Assembly: GCA_964532875.1 (NCBI GenBank)
Contig: CAZHIZ010000023.1
Span: forward strand, 1 to 33,690
Origin: Caldithrix sp964532875
GTDB taxonomy: Bacteria; Calditrichota; Calditrichia; Calditrichales; Calditrichaceae
DNA length: 33,690 bases
Direction of reading: 5' to 3'
Part shown: positions 18,364 to 26,610 of the stretch, piece by piece
Numbering within the stretch: the first letter of the stretch is position 1
How the letters are laid out: the number at the start of each line of letters is the position of its first letter
Made by a program: the position numbers and the translations under genes
The notes under the pieces: generated by a model
The model's input: the letters and a program-made list of their open reading frames with translations, nothing else
What the model was told of the DNA's origin: nothing
Database searches by the model: none

Positions 18364-19269
18364 ATGGCCACCCTGTGGGATCGTTTCGATTATTTATTGC
18401 GTGAGGCAGAGCAGCGCTTTTGGGCCTTTGAATTTGAGGCGGCTTTAGAGCAATGGGAATCGTATTACCAAATTACAGCCAAAAGCGAGTATGGCATCAT
18501 CTTAGGCGAAATCCGGCGCATGATTCATGAGACGGATGCGGCTAAAATCACCACAGCATTTAAACTGCTCAATGCATTCCGGAAAATACGGCGGCATTAT
18601 TTGGAACGGCGTATCCATCGCTACACCTATCGTTTGTTTTTGCAATTATTCCGGAAAATATATGAAGCTCAATTTGCCCAAGGTGATCAAAGCGACGGAC
18701 TATTCCACGGGATTTTTAATTATTTGGCGGAAAATTACGATTCGGCTGTTGAGCAATTGACGGGTTATTTGCACAACAATTTCGAAAGTGTGGAAGGGCG
18801 CATTTTTTTAGGTCATGCCTATCTGGCAAAAGGTGAGCAACGTCTGGCTGTGGTTTTACTGACTCAGAATATGTTTTTAGCAGCCGATCAGTTGTACGAA
18901 GATGATTTGTATTTGTCGCAGTTCAAATTATTATTCGGCCGTCTTTTTTCCGAGACCGGACGCAAAAACGCGGCGGCCTGGTTGTTGCCGTTTGAAGCCT
19001 GGTACCGCAACTTTTTGGTTTTCGAAGAAGACGAACAGTTCTACAGATTAATGGTGCAAAAAGAGCAAAACGAGCGCATCATCCGCGTCAAATACACAGC
19101 GGCCGAACGTTACCGGCATTTTGCCCGTTGTTTATTTGTGGCCGAATACACGCGGCGCTTTTTGAAAGAGAAGTCCCAATTGGTGACAGAGCAAGAAGCG
19201 TATATGAAACAGTTGGATGAAGCTTTGTTCGGCCGATACCGCAAAAAGCGCAAGCCACTTAAAAATTAA
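18364..19269 (+). CDS. helical-repeat (TPR-like) protein, unknown function
   Basis: 301 residues from ATG 18364 (AAAGGA eight bases upstream); ATG 18358 is in frame but too close to the site. The sequence is almost entirely helical, rich in aromatic and charged residues. Stretches such as NYLAENYDSAVEQLTGYLHNN and VEGRIFLGHAYLAKGEQRLAVVL look like tetratricopeptide units. There is no signal peptide. The basic tail RKKRKPLKN is notable. It follows the GGDEF gene by 78 bp in the same direction, possibly cotranscribed, and converges on the DUF3108 gene with an 18-bp gap. Confidence 0.75.
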   Translation: MATLWDRFDYLLREAEQRFWAFEFEAALEQWESYYQITAKSEYGIILGEIRRMIHETDAAKITTAFKLLNAFRKIRRHYLERRIHRYTYRLFLQLFRKIYEAQFAQGDQSDGLFHGIFNYLAENYDSAVEQLTGYLHNNFESVEGRIFLGHAYLAKGEQRLAVVLLTQNMFLAADQLYEDDLYLSQFKLLFGRLFSETGRKNAAAWLLPFEAWYRNFLVFEEDEQFYRLMVQKEQNERIIRVKYTAAERYRHFARCLFVAEYTRRFLKEKSQLVTEQEAYMKQLDEALFGRYRKKRKPLKN

Positions 19270-19287
19270 GCCAAAAAGTTTGGAATC

Positions 19288-20121
19288 TTATTTGATTCGC
19301 GCGGGAACGGGCTTTGGTACCCCGATGATCTTTTGCAACTCCGCGGTAATATGCCCCACGATTACTTTGGTTGTCATTTGTACGGGGATTTTAAGATCAT
19401 CGTCAGTGAGCCAGATATTCAGTTTGCCCTGATGCTTAAAGATACCCTCACCGGCCAGCAGCGGTTCGATGCGGATGCAACGGAAAGTACCGGCTTCGAC
19501 TCGGATGATTTCTTTGGGGTAAACTTTAATTTTTAATTTGTAAATTTTCTTTTTTTCATGACCGGTTAAGAAAACCGGCTGACCGGGTGTTAGCGGCAAT
19601 GTGCGCAAAATGTAAAGGGCGGAAAGTACATCGTGCACATCGGGCGGAATTTTAATTTCGTATTGTTCCTTTTTGCGAATTTTATGCGCTCCTTTGTACC
19701 GGATGTAAGTTACCCTGGCCAGAGAATCGTGCACAAAGTAGTTCACCAATAAATCGGCATGATAGCTGCCTTCCCGAAGTAATTTTTCAAAACGAATGGG
19801 CGCAAACGTATGAGCATCTACGTAAGCGTTTACCACATCCCTAACTTTGTAGAACCAATCGAACGCACCTACGCTACGGGCGGTGGATTGGATGTGCAAA
19901 ACAGGCCGGTCTCCGTCTATTTTCTGGCCGATGACCTTCATTTCGGCTTTTCCGGCCGTAACGAATCCGTAGCGCAGGCGAAAGATCAGTCGTTCGCCGA
20001 TGCGAAAAGGAACGGTGATACTGTCGGTCGGATTTCCCCCGAAAACCATGGAGAGCAGAACGGTAATCAGAAGAAAAATAGCCGGAATATTAGTTGTCCG
20101 AGGTCTGTTTTTCGTATTCAT
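19288..20121 (-). CDS. DUF3108 family exported protein
   Basis: 277 residues from the ATG at 20121, which follows AAGGATGAAA; the open frame runs farther upstream only as overlap with the exporter gene. An N-terminal signal (IPAIFLLITVLLSMVFGG) is followed by the DUF3108 core: VPFRIGERLIFRLRYGFVTAG, then DWFYKVRDVVNAYVDAHTF, and a late RIEPLLAGEGIFKHQGKLNIWLTDD. DUF3108 proteins are beta-rich, periplasmic or outer-membrane linked, with no proven activity. It overlaps the end of the ABC exporter gene by 32 bp, so the two are cotranscribed and may share an envelope lipid task. Confidence 0.85.
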   Translation of the reverse strand: MNTKNRPRTTNIPAIFLLITVLLSMVFGGNPTDSITVPFRIGERLIFRLRYGFVTAGKAEMKVIGQKIDGDRPVLHIQSTARSVGAFDWFYKVRDVVNAYVDAHTFAPIRFEKLLREGSYHADLLVNYFVHDSLARVTYIRYKGAHKIRKKEQYEIKIPPDVHDVLSALYILRTLPLTPGQPVFLTGHEKKKIYKLKIKVYPKEIIRVEAGTFRCIRIEPLLAGEGIFKHQGKLNIWLTDDDLKIPVQMTTKVIVGHITAELQKIIGVPKPVPARIK

Positions 20122-22060
20122 TTTCATCCTTGTTGTGATTTTGCGCCGTGGCGTTATTCTTTTCCTGGCCGGCGAGGAGCTGGTTATCGTACAATGTGCG
20201 GTAAACGGCGCTTTTCGCATACACTTCCGGATGCGGGCCGATTTGGTCGACTCGGCCGCCATCCATAACGATAATTTTATGGGCATTGCGAATGGTTGAC
20301 AGGCGATGGGCAATGACCAGAACCGTACGATTTTTCATTAATTTTTCAATGGCTTCCTGCACCAAACGTTCGGATTCCGTATCCAGCGATGAAGTGGCTT
20401 CGTCCAGAATAAGAATAGGAGGGTTTTTGAGGATGGCGCGCGCAATGGCCAGGCGCTGTTTTTGACCGCCGGAAAGTTTAACCCCATGTTCGCCGATATG
20501 CGTATCTAACCCTAAATCGAATTTTTGAATGAATTCCCAGGCATTGGCCGCTTTGGCTGCCCGAATGATGGCTTCTTCGTCCGCGTCTTCCACGCCGTAA
20601 GCAATGTTAGCCCGGATGGTGTCATTGAACAACACGGTTTCCTGGGTTACCAAGCCGATTTGTTTACGCAGTGAATGCAAAGTAATGCGCCGAATGTCGA
20701 GGCCGTCAATGGTAATTTGGCCTTTGTTGACCTGATAAAAACGGGGTAAAAGATCGACAACGGTCGTTTTGCCTGCACCGCTGTGTCCCACAAAAGCGAC
20801 GGTCTCTCCGTGACGGATGGTAAAAGTCACATCTTCCAGTCCGAATTCATCTTGCGGGTTGTACTTAAAATAAACGTGTTCGTAGCGGATGTTTTCTTTG
20901 AATTTTTGCAATTCTACGGCCTGAGGCGGTTCGTATGTTTCTTCGGGTTGTTCCAATATGTTAATTACCCGCTCGGCCGCGGCCATGCCGGTTTGGATGG
21001 TGTTGTTAACTCCGGAAAATTCCTGAATGGGTTTGAACATGGCAAATAAAAAGACTAAAAAGCGTACGAAATCTTCGGCTTGCAATCCCGCGTGCATGTA
21101 AACCATGCGGCCGCCGATCCACAATAAGACGATAAGTGTAAGAACCATCAAAATTTCGTTAACGGGTGTGGTGGCAATTTTTAAGCGTTCGGCGCGGAAT
21201 AATTTCTTGAAGAAAAGAAAATTCGTACGACGAAAGCGCTGCTCTTCTTTATCTTCATTGGTAAAAATTTTGACGATGGTGATGGCCGAAACCGCTTCCT
21301 GAAACGACTGCATGACATCGGCGATTTGTTGAAACACGCGACGGCTGCGGCGACGGATGCTTTGCCCGATTTTGTAGATGATGTAAAAGCTGACGGGCAA
21401 AATGATAAAGGTGTACAAAGAAAGCTTAACGCTAATCATGAGTAAGATGACGATATTGGCCAGAATTTGTAAGGGGGAAAGAATGATTTTGCCGAAACTT
21501 TGATTGAGAACATTTTGAATGGCATTGACGTCGTTAAAAACAATGGATGTTAATTTGCCGCTGTGATGCGCGTGGTAGAAGGACAATGGAAGGCGCAAAA
21601 GCTTGCGGTGCAATTGATTGCGAATGTCGACGACGACGCGTACACGAATGTACGTTAATAATAATTTGCGTAAATACTGGGAAATATTTTTTAAGAGAAA
21701 GGCCAGAAAGATGGCCAGGCAGACCAATTCCAAGGTTCGGTAGCGATTTTTACGCAGGATTAAGGATTTGATTCCATTATTAATTTTTTGGTAAAGGCCG
21801 TTGCCGGTTTTTTTTAGGGTGGAGATTTCATTTAGTGCCGATTTTTTGTTCTTGGTGGAATCGGGTACGTTTTTGGGCGGAGTGACGGTTTGTGCGCTTT
21901 GATTGACCACAGCCGGGCTGAAGAGTTCGCGTACAAAATCAACGGAAATCCAGATGGACAGGTTGTTGAAAATGACATAGGAAACGGTAAACAGAAGGAT
22001 GAGAATCAAGCCCTTCCAATAAGGCCGGATAAAATTTAAAACTTTAAAATAGAGTTTCAT
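20090..22060 (-). CDS. MsbA-type ABC exporter (fused TMD-NBD)
   Basis: 656 residues from ATG 22060 (MKLYFKVLNFIRPYW); a TTG at 22102 is in frame. The transmembrane domain has six predicted helices, and an unusual loop of about 70 polar residues between helices 1 and 2 (about 45-110). The nucleotide-binding domain has Walker A GHSGAGKTT (425-433), Q-loop VTQETVLF, signature LSGGQ (529-533), Walker B LILDE (550-554) and switch His in IAHRLS (585). It is a homodimeric exporter of lipid or drug type. The DUF3108 neighbour and KDO genes suggest an envelope substrate, but that is inference. The C-terminal tail is Asn/Lys-rich. Confidence 0.9.
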   Translation of the reverse strand: MKLYFKVLNFIRPYWKGLILILLFTVSYVIFNNLSIWISVDFVRELFSPAVVNQSAQTVTPPKNVPDSTKNKKSALNEISTLKKTGNGLYQKINNGIKSLILRKNRYRTLELVCLAIFLAFLLKNISQYLRKLLLTYIRVRVVVDIRNQLHRKLLRLPLSFYHAHHSGKLTSIVFNDVNAIQNVLNQSFGKIILSPLQILANIVILLMISVKLSLYTFIILPVSFYIIYKIGQSIRRRSRRVFQQIADVMQSFQEAVSAITIVKIFTNEDKEEQRFRRTNFLFFKKLFRAERLKIATTPVNEILMVLTLIVLLWIGGRMVYMHAGLQAEDFVRFLVFLFAMFKPIQEFSGVNNTIQTGMAAAERVINILEQPEETYEPPQAVELQKFKENIRYEHVYFKYNPQDEFGLEDVTFTIRHGETVAFVGHSGAGKTTVVDLLPRFYQVNKGQITIDGLDIRRITLHSLRKQIGLVTQETVLFNDTIRANIAYGVEDADEEAIIRAAKAANAWEFIQKFDLGLDTHIGEHGVKLSGGQKQRLAIARAILKNPPILILDEATSSLDTESERLVQEAIEKLMKNRTVLVIAHRLSTIRNAHKIIVMDGGRVDQIGPHPEVYAKSAVYRTLYDNQLLAGQEKNNATAQNHNKDENEYEKQTSDN

Positions 22061-22161
22061 CCGAAAATCGCTTTCCGTGTATTTTAATTTCGAGTTTGAC
22101 AAGAAACAGGGTCTCTTTTGCCGAAACCGAATTGAATTTGCTTGAACTTTTGTTATTAAAA

Positions 22162-22183
22162 AAATGAGTCCGTTGGCTCATTG
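22162..22183 (-). terminator. terminator-like hairpin upstream of the exporter gene
   Basis: On the minus strand, AATGAG and CTCATT arms with a short GC-containing inner stem are followed at once by seven T. No minus-strand gene lies upstream (the radical SAM gene is divergent). It would therefore act on a leader RNA of the exporter, as an attenuator, or end a small RNA. Confidence 0.35.
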
Positions 22184-22324
22184 TAAGGTAATTTACGCTT
22201 TCCCTTGGAACGAAGCCAACTTTTTGTGGTCGATGCCGTTTAATTGCCAATGATGCTCAATCTTTTTAGTTTATCTTATTAGCGAAATTTGAAGGGCAAT
22301 TACAAAAAGAAACGGGATGCTTTC

Positions 22325-23956
22325 ATGCGCTTGGTTTTAATTCAGCCGCCCATTGAAGATTTTTACACCACTCAGGTGCGTTTGCAGCCTATCGGTCTGG
22401 CTTATTTAAAGGCAGTCGTTCGGGCCAATTTCCCCGAGGTGGAAGTTGTTATTCGCGATTACCATGCCGGGTTTGGTAAACGTTCGATTGCCTGGCCTAA
22501 AGAATTGTTGTTCCTGAAAGATTATTATCCTTTTGCGGATCACAGTCCTTTTTCAACGTTTTACCATTATTACCATTTCGGTGCATCGTACGAAGCGATT
22601 GTGGAGGATGTGGCGCGCTTGAATGCGGACGTGGTTGGCATTTCCGTTTTATTCAGCGCTTATGCTCCGCAGGCGTTTGCGCTGGCCAGACGATTGAAAG
22701 AAAAACTGGGTGTGACGATTTTGTTGGGCGGTTCTCATGTCTCGGCGCTTCCGGAAGAGGTGCTTTCTTTGCCGTTTGTGGATTTTGTCATCTTTGGAGA
22801 AGGGGAGCGTCCCCTGGCTGCTTTTGTGGAGGCATTCCTTGGGAAAAAGCGCTGGGATCGTGTCCCCAATTTGGTATTTAAACAAAATGGCAGGCTAAAA
22901 TTTACGGAGGCGCAGGATAATTTTTCCTTGGATGATTTGCCATTCCCCGATTTCTCGGATTTTGATCGCGATCATTATCGATTGGGGGCGCGGCGCCTGA
23001 GCTTTTTGTTAACATCCCGCAGTTGTCCGTATCGTTGCGCCTTTTGTTCGGTTCATCAAACTTTCGGGCGAAGGTTTCGTTTACGCTCCGTGGAAAATAT
23101 TGTTGCGGAGCTGTTATTGCGTCGAGAACAAGGATACTCGGCTTTTGATTTTGAAGATGATAATTTTACGTATGATGGGAATCGATTGTATTTGCTTTTG
23201 CGTACTTTACGGGAAACGTTCGCTTCGGATGAGGTGCGCCTGGCTGCGATGAACGGAATCGCTTATTTCCGCTTGAGTGGCAATTTGTTAAAAGACATGT
23301 ATTCCGCCGGTTTTCGTGATTTGAATATCAGTTTGGTGAGTCGGAACGAAAAATTGCTACGGAAGTTGAAACGTCCGTACCATTTCGAGCGGTTTGAAGA
23401 AATAGTACGTCTGGCCGATTCCCTTCAAATGCGTGTGGTTTCGTATCAGATTTTAGGATTGCCTGGTGATTCGGTACCGTCAATGTTGGAAACCTTAATT
23501 TACCAAAGTCGGTTACCGCTTATTATTGGAGTTTCTCCGTTTTACTACACGGCGGGGATGCCTGTGGGAAGGCGTGAATTTATGGAAAAGCCGTTTTGGG
23601 TATTGGGGCGTCTAACTTCTTTGGGGATCGGTAACAATCCGGCTGAGCGGGAGAACATTTATACGTTATTTATTTTGGCGCGCATGGTTAATTTTTTAAA
23701 GCAATTGTCCGGTGTGGATCATGATGTGTGTTTGCGTGATTTGCTGGACGGGGAAGAAAATTGGCAGGGCAGAGAGCGATTGGGGCTACAGATTTTAAAG
23801 CGTTTGTTTGCTAACAAACGCTTGTTTGGCTTTACGGGGAAGGAATTTAAGCCATTGCCGAAATTTCGATATGACCTATTCTGGGCTTTTTTAGAGCAAG
23901 CGGGCCATGTTCAACGTCCGGGCGGGAAAATCATTCGTTTAACGGATTGTGGTTAA
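22325..23956 (+). CDS. B12-binding-domain radical SAM protein
   Basis: 543 residues from the ATG at 22325; the frame extends to a TTG at 22289. Residues 1-160 form a cobalamin-binding-like Rossmann domain (DVVGISVLFSAYAPQAF, ILLGGSHVSALPEEVL, FVIFGEGERPL). The radical SAM core carries RSCPYRCAFC (Cys234, 238, 241), the CX3CX2C ligands of the 4Fe-4S cluster that cleaves S-adenosylmethionine. A helical C-terminus follows. The DxHxxG cobalamin motif is not clear. Family members methylate or rearrange diverse metabolites; the substrate here is unknown. Its stop overlaps the convergent WbqC-like gene by 4 bp. Confidence 0.9.
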   Translation: MRLVLIQPPIEDFYTTQVRLQPIGLAYLKAVVRANFPEVEVVIRDYHAGFGKRSIAWPKELLFLKDYYPFADHSPFSTFYHYYHFGASYEAIVEDVARLNADVVGISVLFSAYAPQAFALARRLKEKLGVTILLGGSHVSALPEEVLSLPFVDFVIFGEGERPLAAFVEAFLGKKRWDRVPNLVFKQNGRLKFTEAQDNFSLDDLPFPDFSDFDRDHYRLGARRLSFLLTSRSCPYRCAFCSVHQTFGRRFRLRSVENIVAELLLRREQGYSAFDFEDDNFTYDGNRLYLLLRTLRETFASDEVRLAAMNGIAYFRLSGNLLKDMYSAGFRDLNISLVSRNEKLLRKLKRPYHFERFEEIVRLADSLQMRVVSYQILGLPGDSVPSMLETLIYQSRLPLIIGVSPFYYTAGMPVGRREFMEKPFWVLGRLTSLGIGNNPAERENIYTLFILARMVNFLKQLSGVDHDVCLRDLLDGEENWQGRERLGLQILKRLFANKRLFGFTGKEFKPLPKFRYDLFWAFLEQAGHVQRPGGKIIRLTDCG

Positions 23957-24648
23957 GTTTCCCGCCTGGGAGGAAGGTATTGCTGCAGGATGAATCCTGC
24001 TTCAGGCCCGAATTGCAGTAAAAAATGAAGGATTACTTCGGAGCGGTAGTTGTTTAAAAGATGGGAAGAGGGCAACGGTACGAAAGTGGCGGTCTTTAAA
24101 CCATGCTTTTTCAGCTTTTCCTCTTGAACCCATTGTTTTTGGAAGGTTTGGCGTTCAGCTAGATAGGTGTGCGAATGAGTTTGTACACACCATTGTTCAA
24201 TTAATTTTTCCGCCGGTGCCTCGTAATCGGTTTCGCTGGAGCGTTTAAGGGTTATGGGTAAATAGAGCCAATGAATGAGTTTATATTGCAGTTGATACAA
24301 GAAATCACCCAGAGAATCAAACGGCATTTTAAATAGCTCTTCCAATTGGGGCAAATAGTAATAGGCATACGGTAAATTGTGAAAAAAATGGTGTAAGGTT
24401 CTGATATGCTTCTCAGCCCAGTTGCTATGATAATCGATGGCGGTTTCGAATATGGGCTTCCGGTTTTTGTCATGTAAAACGGGAATGGTTAAACGGGTTT
24501 GGGAGTCGGGGAAAAGAGCAGAACGATTGATGTTGCTGCCTTTCGTGAAGGCAAGATGATCGGTAAAGACGGCAACCTGACACTGGGCCATTTGCCAGAA
24601 ATAATTTAAGTCGGCCAGGTAGGCCGGACGGAAAGTGGATAGGATCAT
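23953..24648 (-). CDS. WbqC-like family protein
   Basis: 231 residues from ATG 24648, with GAGGTAAT just upstream. The pattern fits WbqC (PF08889): an N-terminal FRPAYLADLNYFWQMAQC, DHLAFTKGSNINRS, then TRLTIPVLHD, IDYHSNWAEKHIRTLHHFF and LPYAYYYLPQLEELF. Such genes occur in O-antigen and surface polysaccharide clusters, and the biochemical role is unproven. Convergent with the radical SAM gene, so they are not one operon. Confidence in the family is moderate because several conserved positions are altered. Confidence 0.72.
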   Translation of the reverse strand: MILSTFRPAYLADLNYFWQMAQCQVAVFTDHLAFTKGSNINRSALFPDSQTRLTIPVLHDKNRKPIFETAIDYHSNWAEKHIRTLHHFFHNLPYAYYYLPQLEELFKMPFDSLGDFLYQLQYKLIHWLYLPITLKRSSETDYEAPAEKLIEQWCVQTHSHTYLAERQTFQKQWVQEEKLKKHGLKTATFVPLPSSHLLNNYRSEVILHFLLQFGPEAGFILQQYLPPRRET

Positions 24649-24748
24649 ATTACCTCACCTGAATTTGGCCGTTTGGATGCGCTGGCATCTTACTTTAATT
24701 TAATACTCGTGGGGAATGGGGTAAAACATTAATGCATTTTTGATGTGA

Positions 24749-24780
24749 GTATTCTGACTGATTGCAATCAGTCAGAATAC
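24749..24780. repeat. perfect 32-bp palindrome
   Basis: GTATTCTGACTGATTG is followed directly by its exact reverse complement, CAATCAGTCAGAATAC. No loop, no mismatch. It shares the ACTGAT/ATCAGT core with the next hairpin 11 bp away. Confidence 0.9.
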
Positions 24781-24790
24781 GGAATGGCGT

Positions 24791-24814
24791 GGGGACTGAT
24801 GGCAATCAGTCCCC
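24791..24814. repeat. hairpin sharing the core of the preceding palindrome
   Basis: Arms GGGGACTGAT and ATCAGTCCCC are perfect around GGCA. The inner ACTGAT and ATCAGT are the same as in the upstream palindrome, but the outer arms differ. Confidence 0.88.
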
Positions 24815-24951
24815 CCAAATAACCAGTAGCTATCGTTTTTTATTCATTCCTTCCATTGGCGCTATCTCTAACTTTTTCATTAATATACCCCTGTATCCCT
24901 AATTTTAATCTTGCAAAAAATTTACCAAAAATTTTAAAAATTCAAAAACCC

Positions 24952-24977
24952 TACGAATTATGCAATGTAGGCGATAG
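24952..24977 (+). promoter_or_regulatory. weak sigma28 (FliA)-like promoter of flagellin
   Basis: GGCGATAG (24970-24977) matches six of eight bases of the GCCGATAA element. TACGAATT ten bases upstream poorly matches the TAAAGTTT element. The position, 46 bp before the ATG, is suitable. Confidence 0.3.
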
Positions 24978-25022
24978 GATAAACAAAATTGACATTAATT
25001 TACTTGATAGGAGGTAAGTAAA

Positions 25023-25850
25023 ATGAGTGCAGACTTAATGCGTATCAACGCAAACATCCCGGCGTTAAAGAATGTAAATATTCTTTCACGCATCAGCGAC
25101 CGTATTGCCACGCATCAATTACGGTTAGCCACAGGCAAACGCATCAATTCCCCATCCGAAGACCCTGCCGGCTATATGTTGGCCCGCGGATTGGAAGCGC
25201 GTAAGCGCGGTTTGCAAGTAGCTTTGGACAATGTTTCCAATGCCCAAAATATTCTTGATGTGGCCGAAGGCGCCTATTCCAGCATCATGGATATTTTGCA
25301 AACCATCAAAGAAAAAGCCACGCAAGCCGCCGACGGTAGTTTAAATTCCACTCAACGCAGCGCTATTGACGGTCAGGTTTCAGCCCTTATTACGGAAATC
25401 GATGACATCGTTGACAATACCACCTTCAACGACAACGCCCTGATTGACGGTAGTTTCTCAACCGTATTCCAGACCGGAGAACAAGGCACCGAGCAATTGT
25501 CCGTGAGCCTATCGGCAGCCGACAGTTCTACCTTAGGCATTGACGCCATCGACCTGACAACGGCAAACGGGGCCAGCACCGCCATCTCTACGGTTAGCTC
25601 GGCTATCGACACCTTGGCTCAGGACATGCGCGCCCTTGGTGAATACAAAGTGCGTTTACAATCCAAAGAGAGCAACCTGGCCAATCAAGTAACGAACACG
25701 GAGGCCGTACGCAGCACCCTGGAAGACGCCGACTTCGCCAAAGAACAGATGGAAGTGATGAAGTTGCAAATTCTGCAACAAACATCGCTATCTTCCTTAA
25801 CCCAGGCCAACGCAGCGCCGCAACTGGTGCTTTCCATGTTCCGCCAATAA
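25023..25850 (+). CDS. fliC: flagellin
   Basis: 275 residues. The conserved D0/D1 N-terminus (RINANIPALKNVNILSRIS, then LRLATGKRINSPSEDPAGY, LDNVSNAQNILDVAEGAY) and C-terminus (DADFAKEQMEVMKLQILQQ, then NAAPQLVLSMFRQ) are both present. The centre is a short variable stretch of about 85 residues, so domains D2/D3 are largely missing, giving a compact filament protein. It is exported by the flagellar type III system. The ATG at 25023 follows AGGAGGTAAG. It is monocistronic with its own terminator. No other flagellar gene is in the window, so motility itself is not shown here. Confidence 0.95.
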   Translation: MSADLMRINANIPALKNVNILSRISDRIATHQLRLATGKRINSPSEDPAGYMLARGLEARKRGLQVALDNVSNAQNILDVAEGAYSSIMDILQTIKEKATQAADGSLNSTQRSAIDGQVSALITEIDDIVDNTTFNDNALIDGSFSTVFQTGEQGTEQLSVSLSAADSSTLGIDAIDLTTANGASTAISTVSSAIDTLAQDMRALGEYKVRLQSKESNLANQVTNTEAVRSTLEDADFAKEQMEVMKLQILQQTSLSSLTQANAAPQLVLSMFRQ

Positions 25851-25871
25851 TTCACATCCTTCCGATTCGTG

Positions 25872-25905
25872 TCAAACGAGCGGGGAAAGCATTCCCCGCT
25901 CGTTT
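25872..25905 (+). terminator. intrinsic terminator of flagellin
   Basis: AAACGAGCGGGGAA pairs with TTCCCCGCTCGTTT around AGCA, a perfect 14-bp stem (25874-25905), followed by GCATTTT. It is 23 bp past the stop. The stem is unusually strong, as expected for a highly expressed gene. Confidence 0.9.
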
Positions 25906-26097
25906 GCATTTTACCCATCCTGCTCAAAAACCTTATCTCGTATAATTTGATCAGACTAAAGCAAGATTCTTCTCCCCAAACAACAGTGATCATTTCAACC
26001 TTGTAGCCTGTTTTAGCCGCACCTTGATTAAAAATGCTTCCCGTTTTAAATTCCCGCTCAAAAAAATTTTGAATTTACCGAAAAGATTTTTAAACTC

Positions 26098-26111
26098 ATA
26101 ACAATTGTTAT
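26098..26111. promoter_or_regulatory. 14-bp perfect palindrome upstream of feoA, possible operator
   Basis: ATAACAATTGTTAT, self-complementary, overlapping an AT-rich TATATAAAT that could be a -10. It lies 39 bp before the feoA ATG. The location suits a metal- or redox-responsive repressor, but it does not match the standard Fur or FNR box closely. Confidence 0.45.
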
Positions 26112-26149
26112 ATATAAATAACAAGGTCAATTACCAGGGAAACTGTAGA

Positions 26150-26602
26150 ATGGATTCGATTCTTCTAACACCGCATGTGGAATGTGTCATTAAATCGCTT
26201 AAGGGGAATGATCAGGTAACGCAACGTCTGATACAAATGGGCGTTCTTCCCGGATCAAGATTACACATCGTACGCGTAGGGCCTTTGGGAAAAACGGTCG
26301 AAGTGATTATCGATCGGGGAGAAAGCGTCGCCCTGCGCACAAAAGAATTAAAAGCCCTGCATTGCAAAGTCGTTGCTTTGCCCTTGCTGGCCGTAAAGAG
26401 CAGCAAAAAACGATATCGCATCCGAAATTTTTTAGGCGGACGCGGCTTTATTCAGAAAATGCAAAACCGCGGGCTGTTTATCTCCGATATCATCAGACTC
26501 AAAGAGTCAGACGGTTTCGAATTGATCAGTAAAGGCAACCAGACCGTTCGCATCGGACGTGGAGAAGCCGAAAAAATTATTGTAGAACCTATGGACGAGT
26601 AG
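26150..26602 (+). CDS. feoA: FeoA-like protein with two SH3-type FeoA domains
   Basis: 150 residues from ATG 26150; a TTG at 26105 lies within the palindrome and is unlikely. The first FeoA domain (about 1-78) has QRLIQMGVLPGSRLHIVRVGP and SVALRTKELKALHCKVV. The second (about 90-148) is RNFLGGRGFIQKMQNRGLF, then ELISKGNQTVRIGRGEAEKI. FeoA is a small cytosolic partner needed for FeoB-mediated ferrous iron uptake, usually 75-85 residues, so this is a tandem version. It ends 8 bp before feoB; cotranscription is clear. Confidence 0.88.
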   Translation: MDSILLTPHVECVIKSLKGNDQVTQRLIQMGVLPGSRLHIVRVGPLGKTVEVIIDRGESVALRTKELKALHCKVVALPLLAVKSSKKRYRIRNFLGGRGFIQKMQNRGLFISDIIRLKESDGFELISKGNQTVRIGRGEAEKIIVEPMDE

Positions 26603-26610
26603 AATCATAT

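Larger units (their letters stand above)
24649..25022. other. upstream region of flagellin with two large palindromes
   Basis: 374 bp without a gene. It holds the palindromes at 24749-24780 and 24791-24814, an AT-rich tract (about 24880-24950), a weak sigma28-like promoter (24952-24977) and an AGGAGG ribosome site just before the flagellin ATG. Confidence 0.7.

Noticed and set aside
24989..24994. TTGACA just before flagellin as a -35 box
   Set aside because: It is only 28 bp from the start codon, leaving no room for a -10 and leader ahead of the AGGAGG site.
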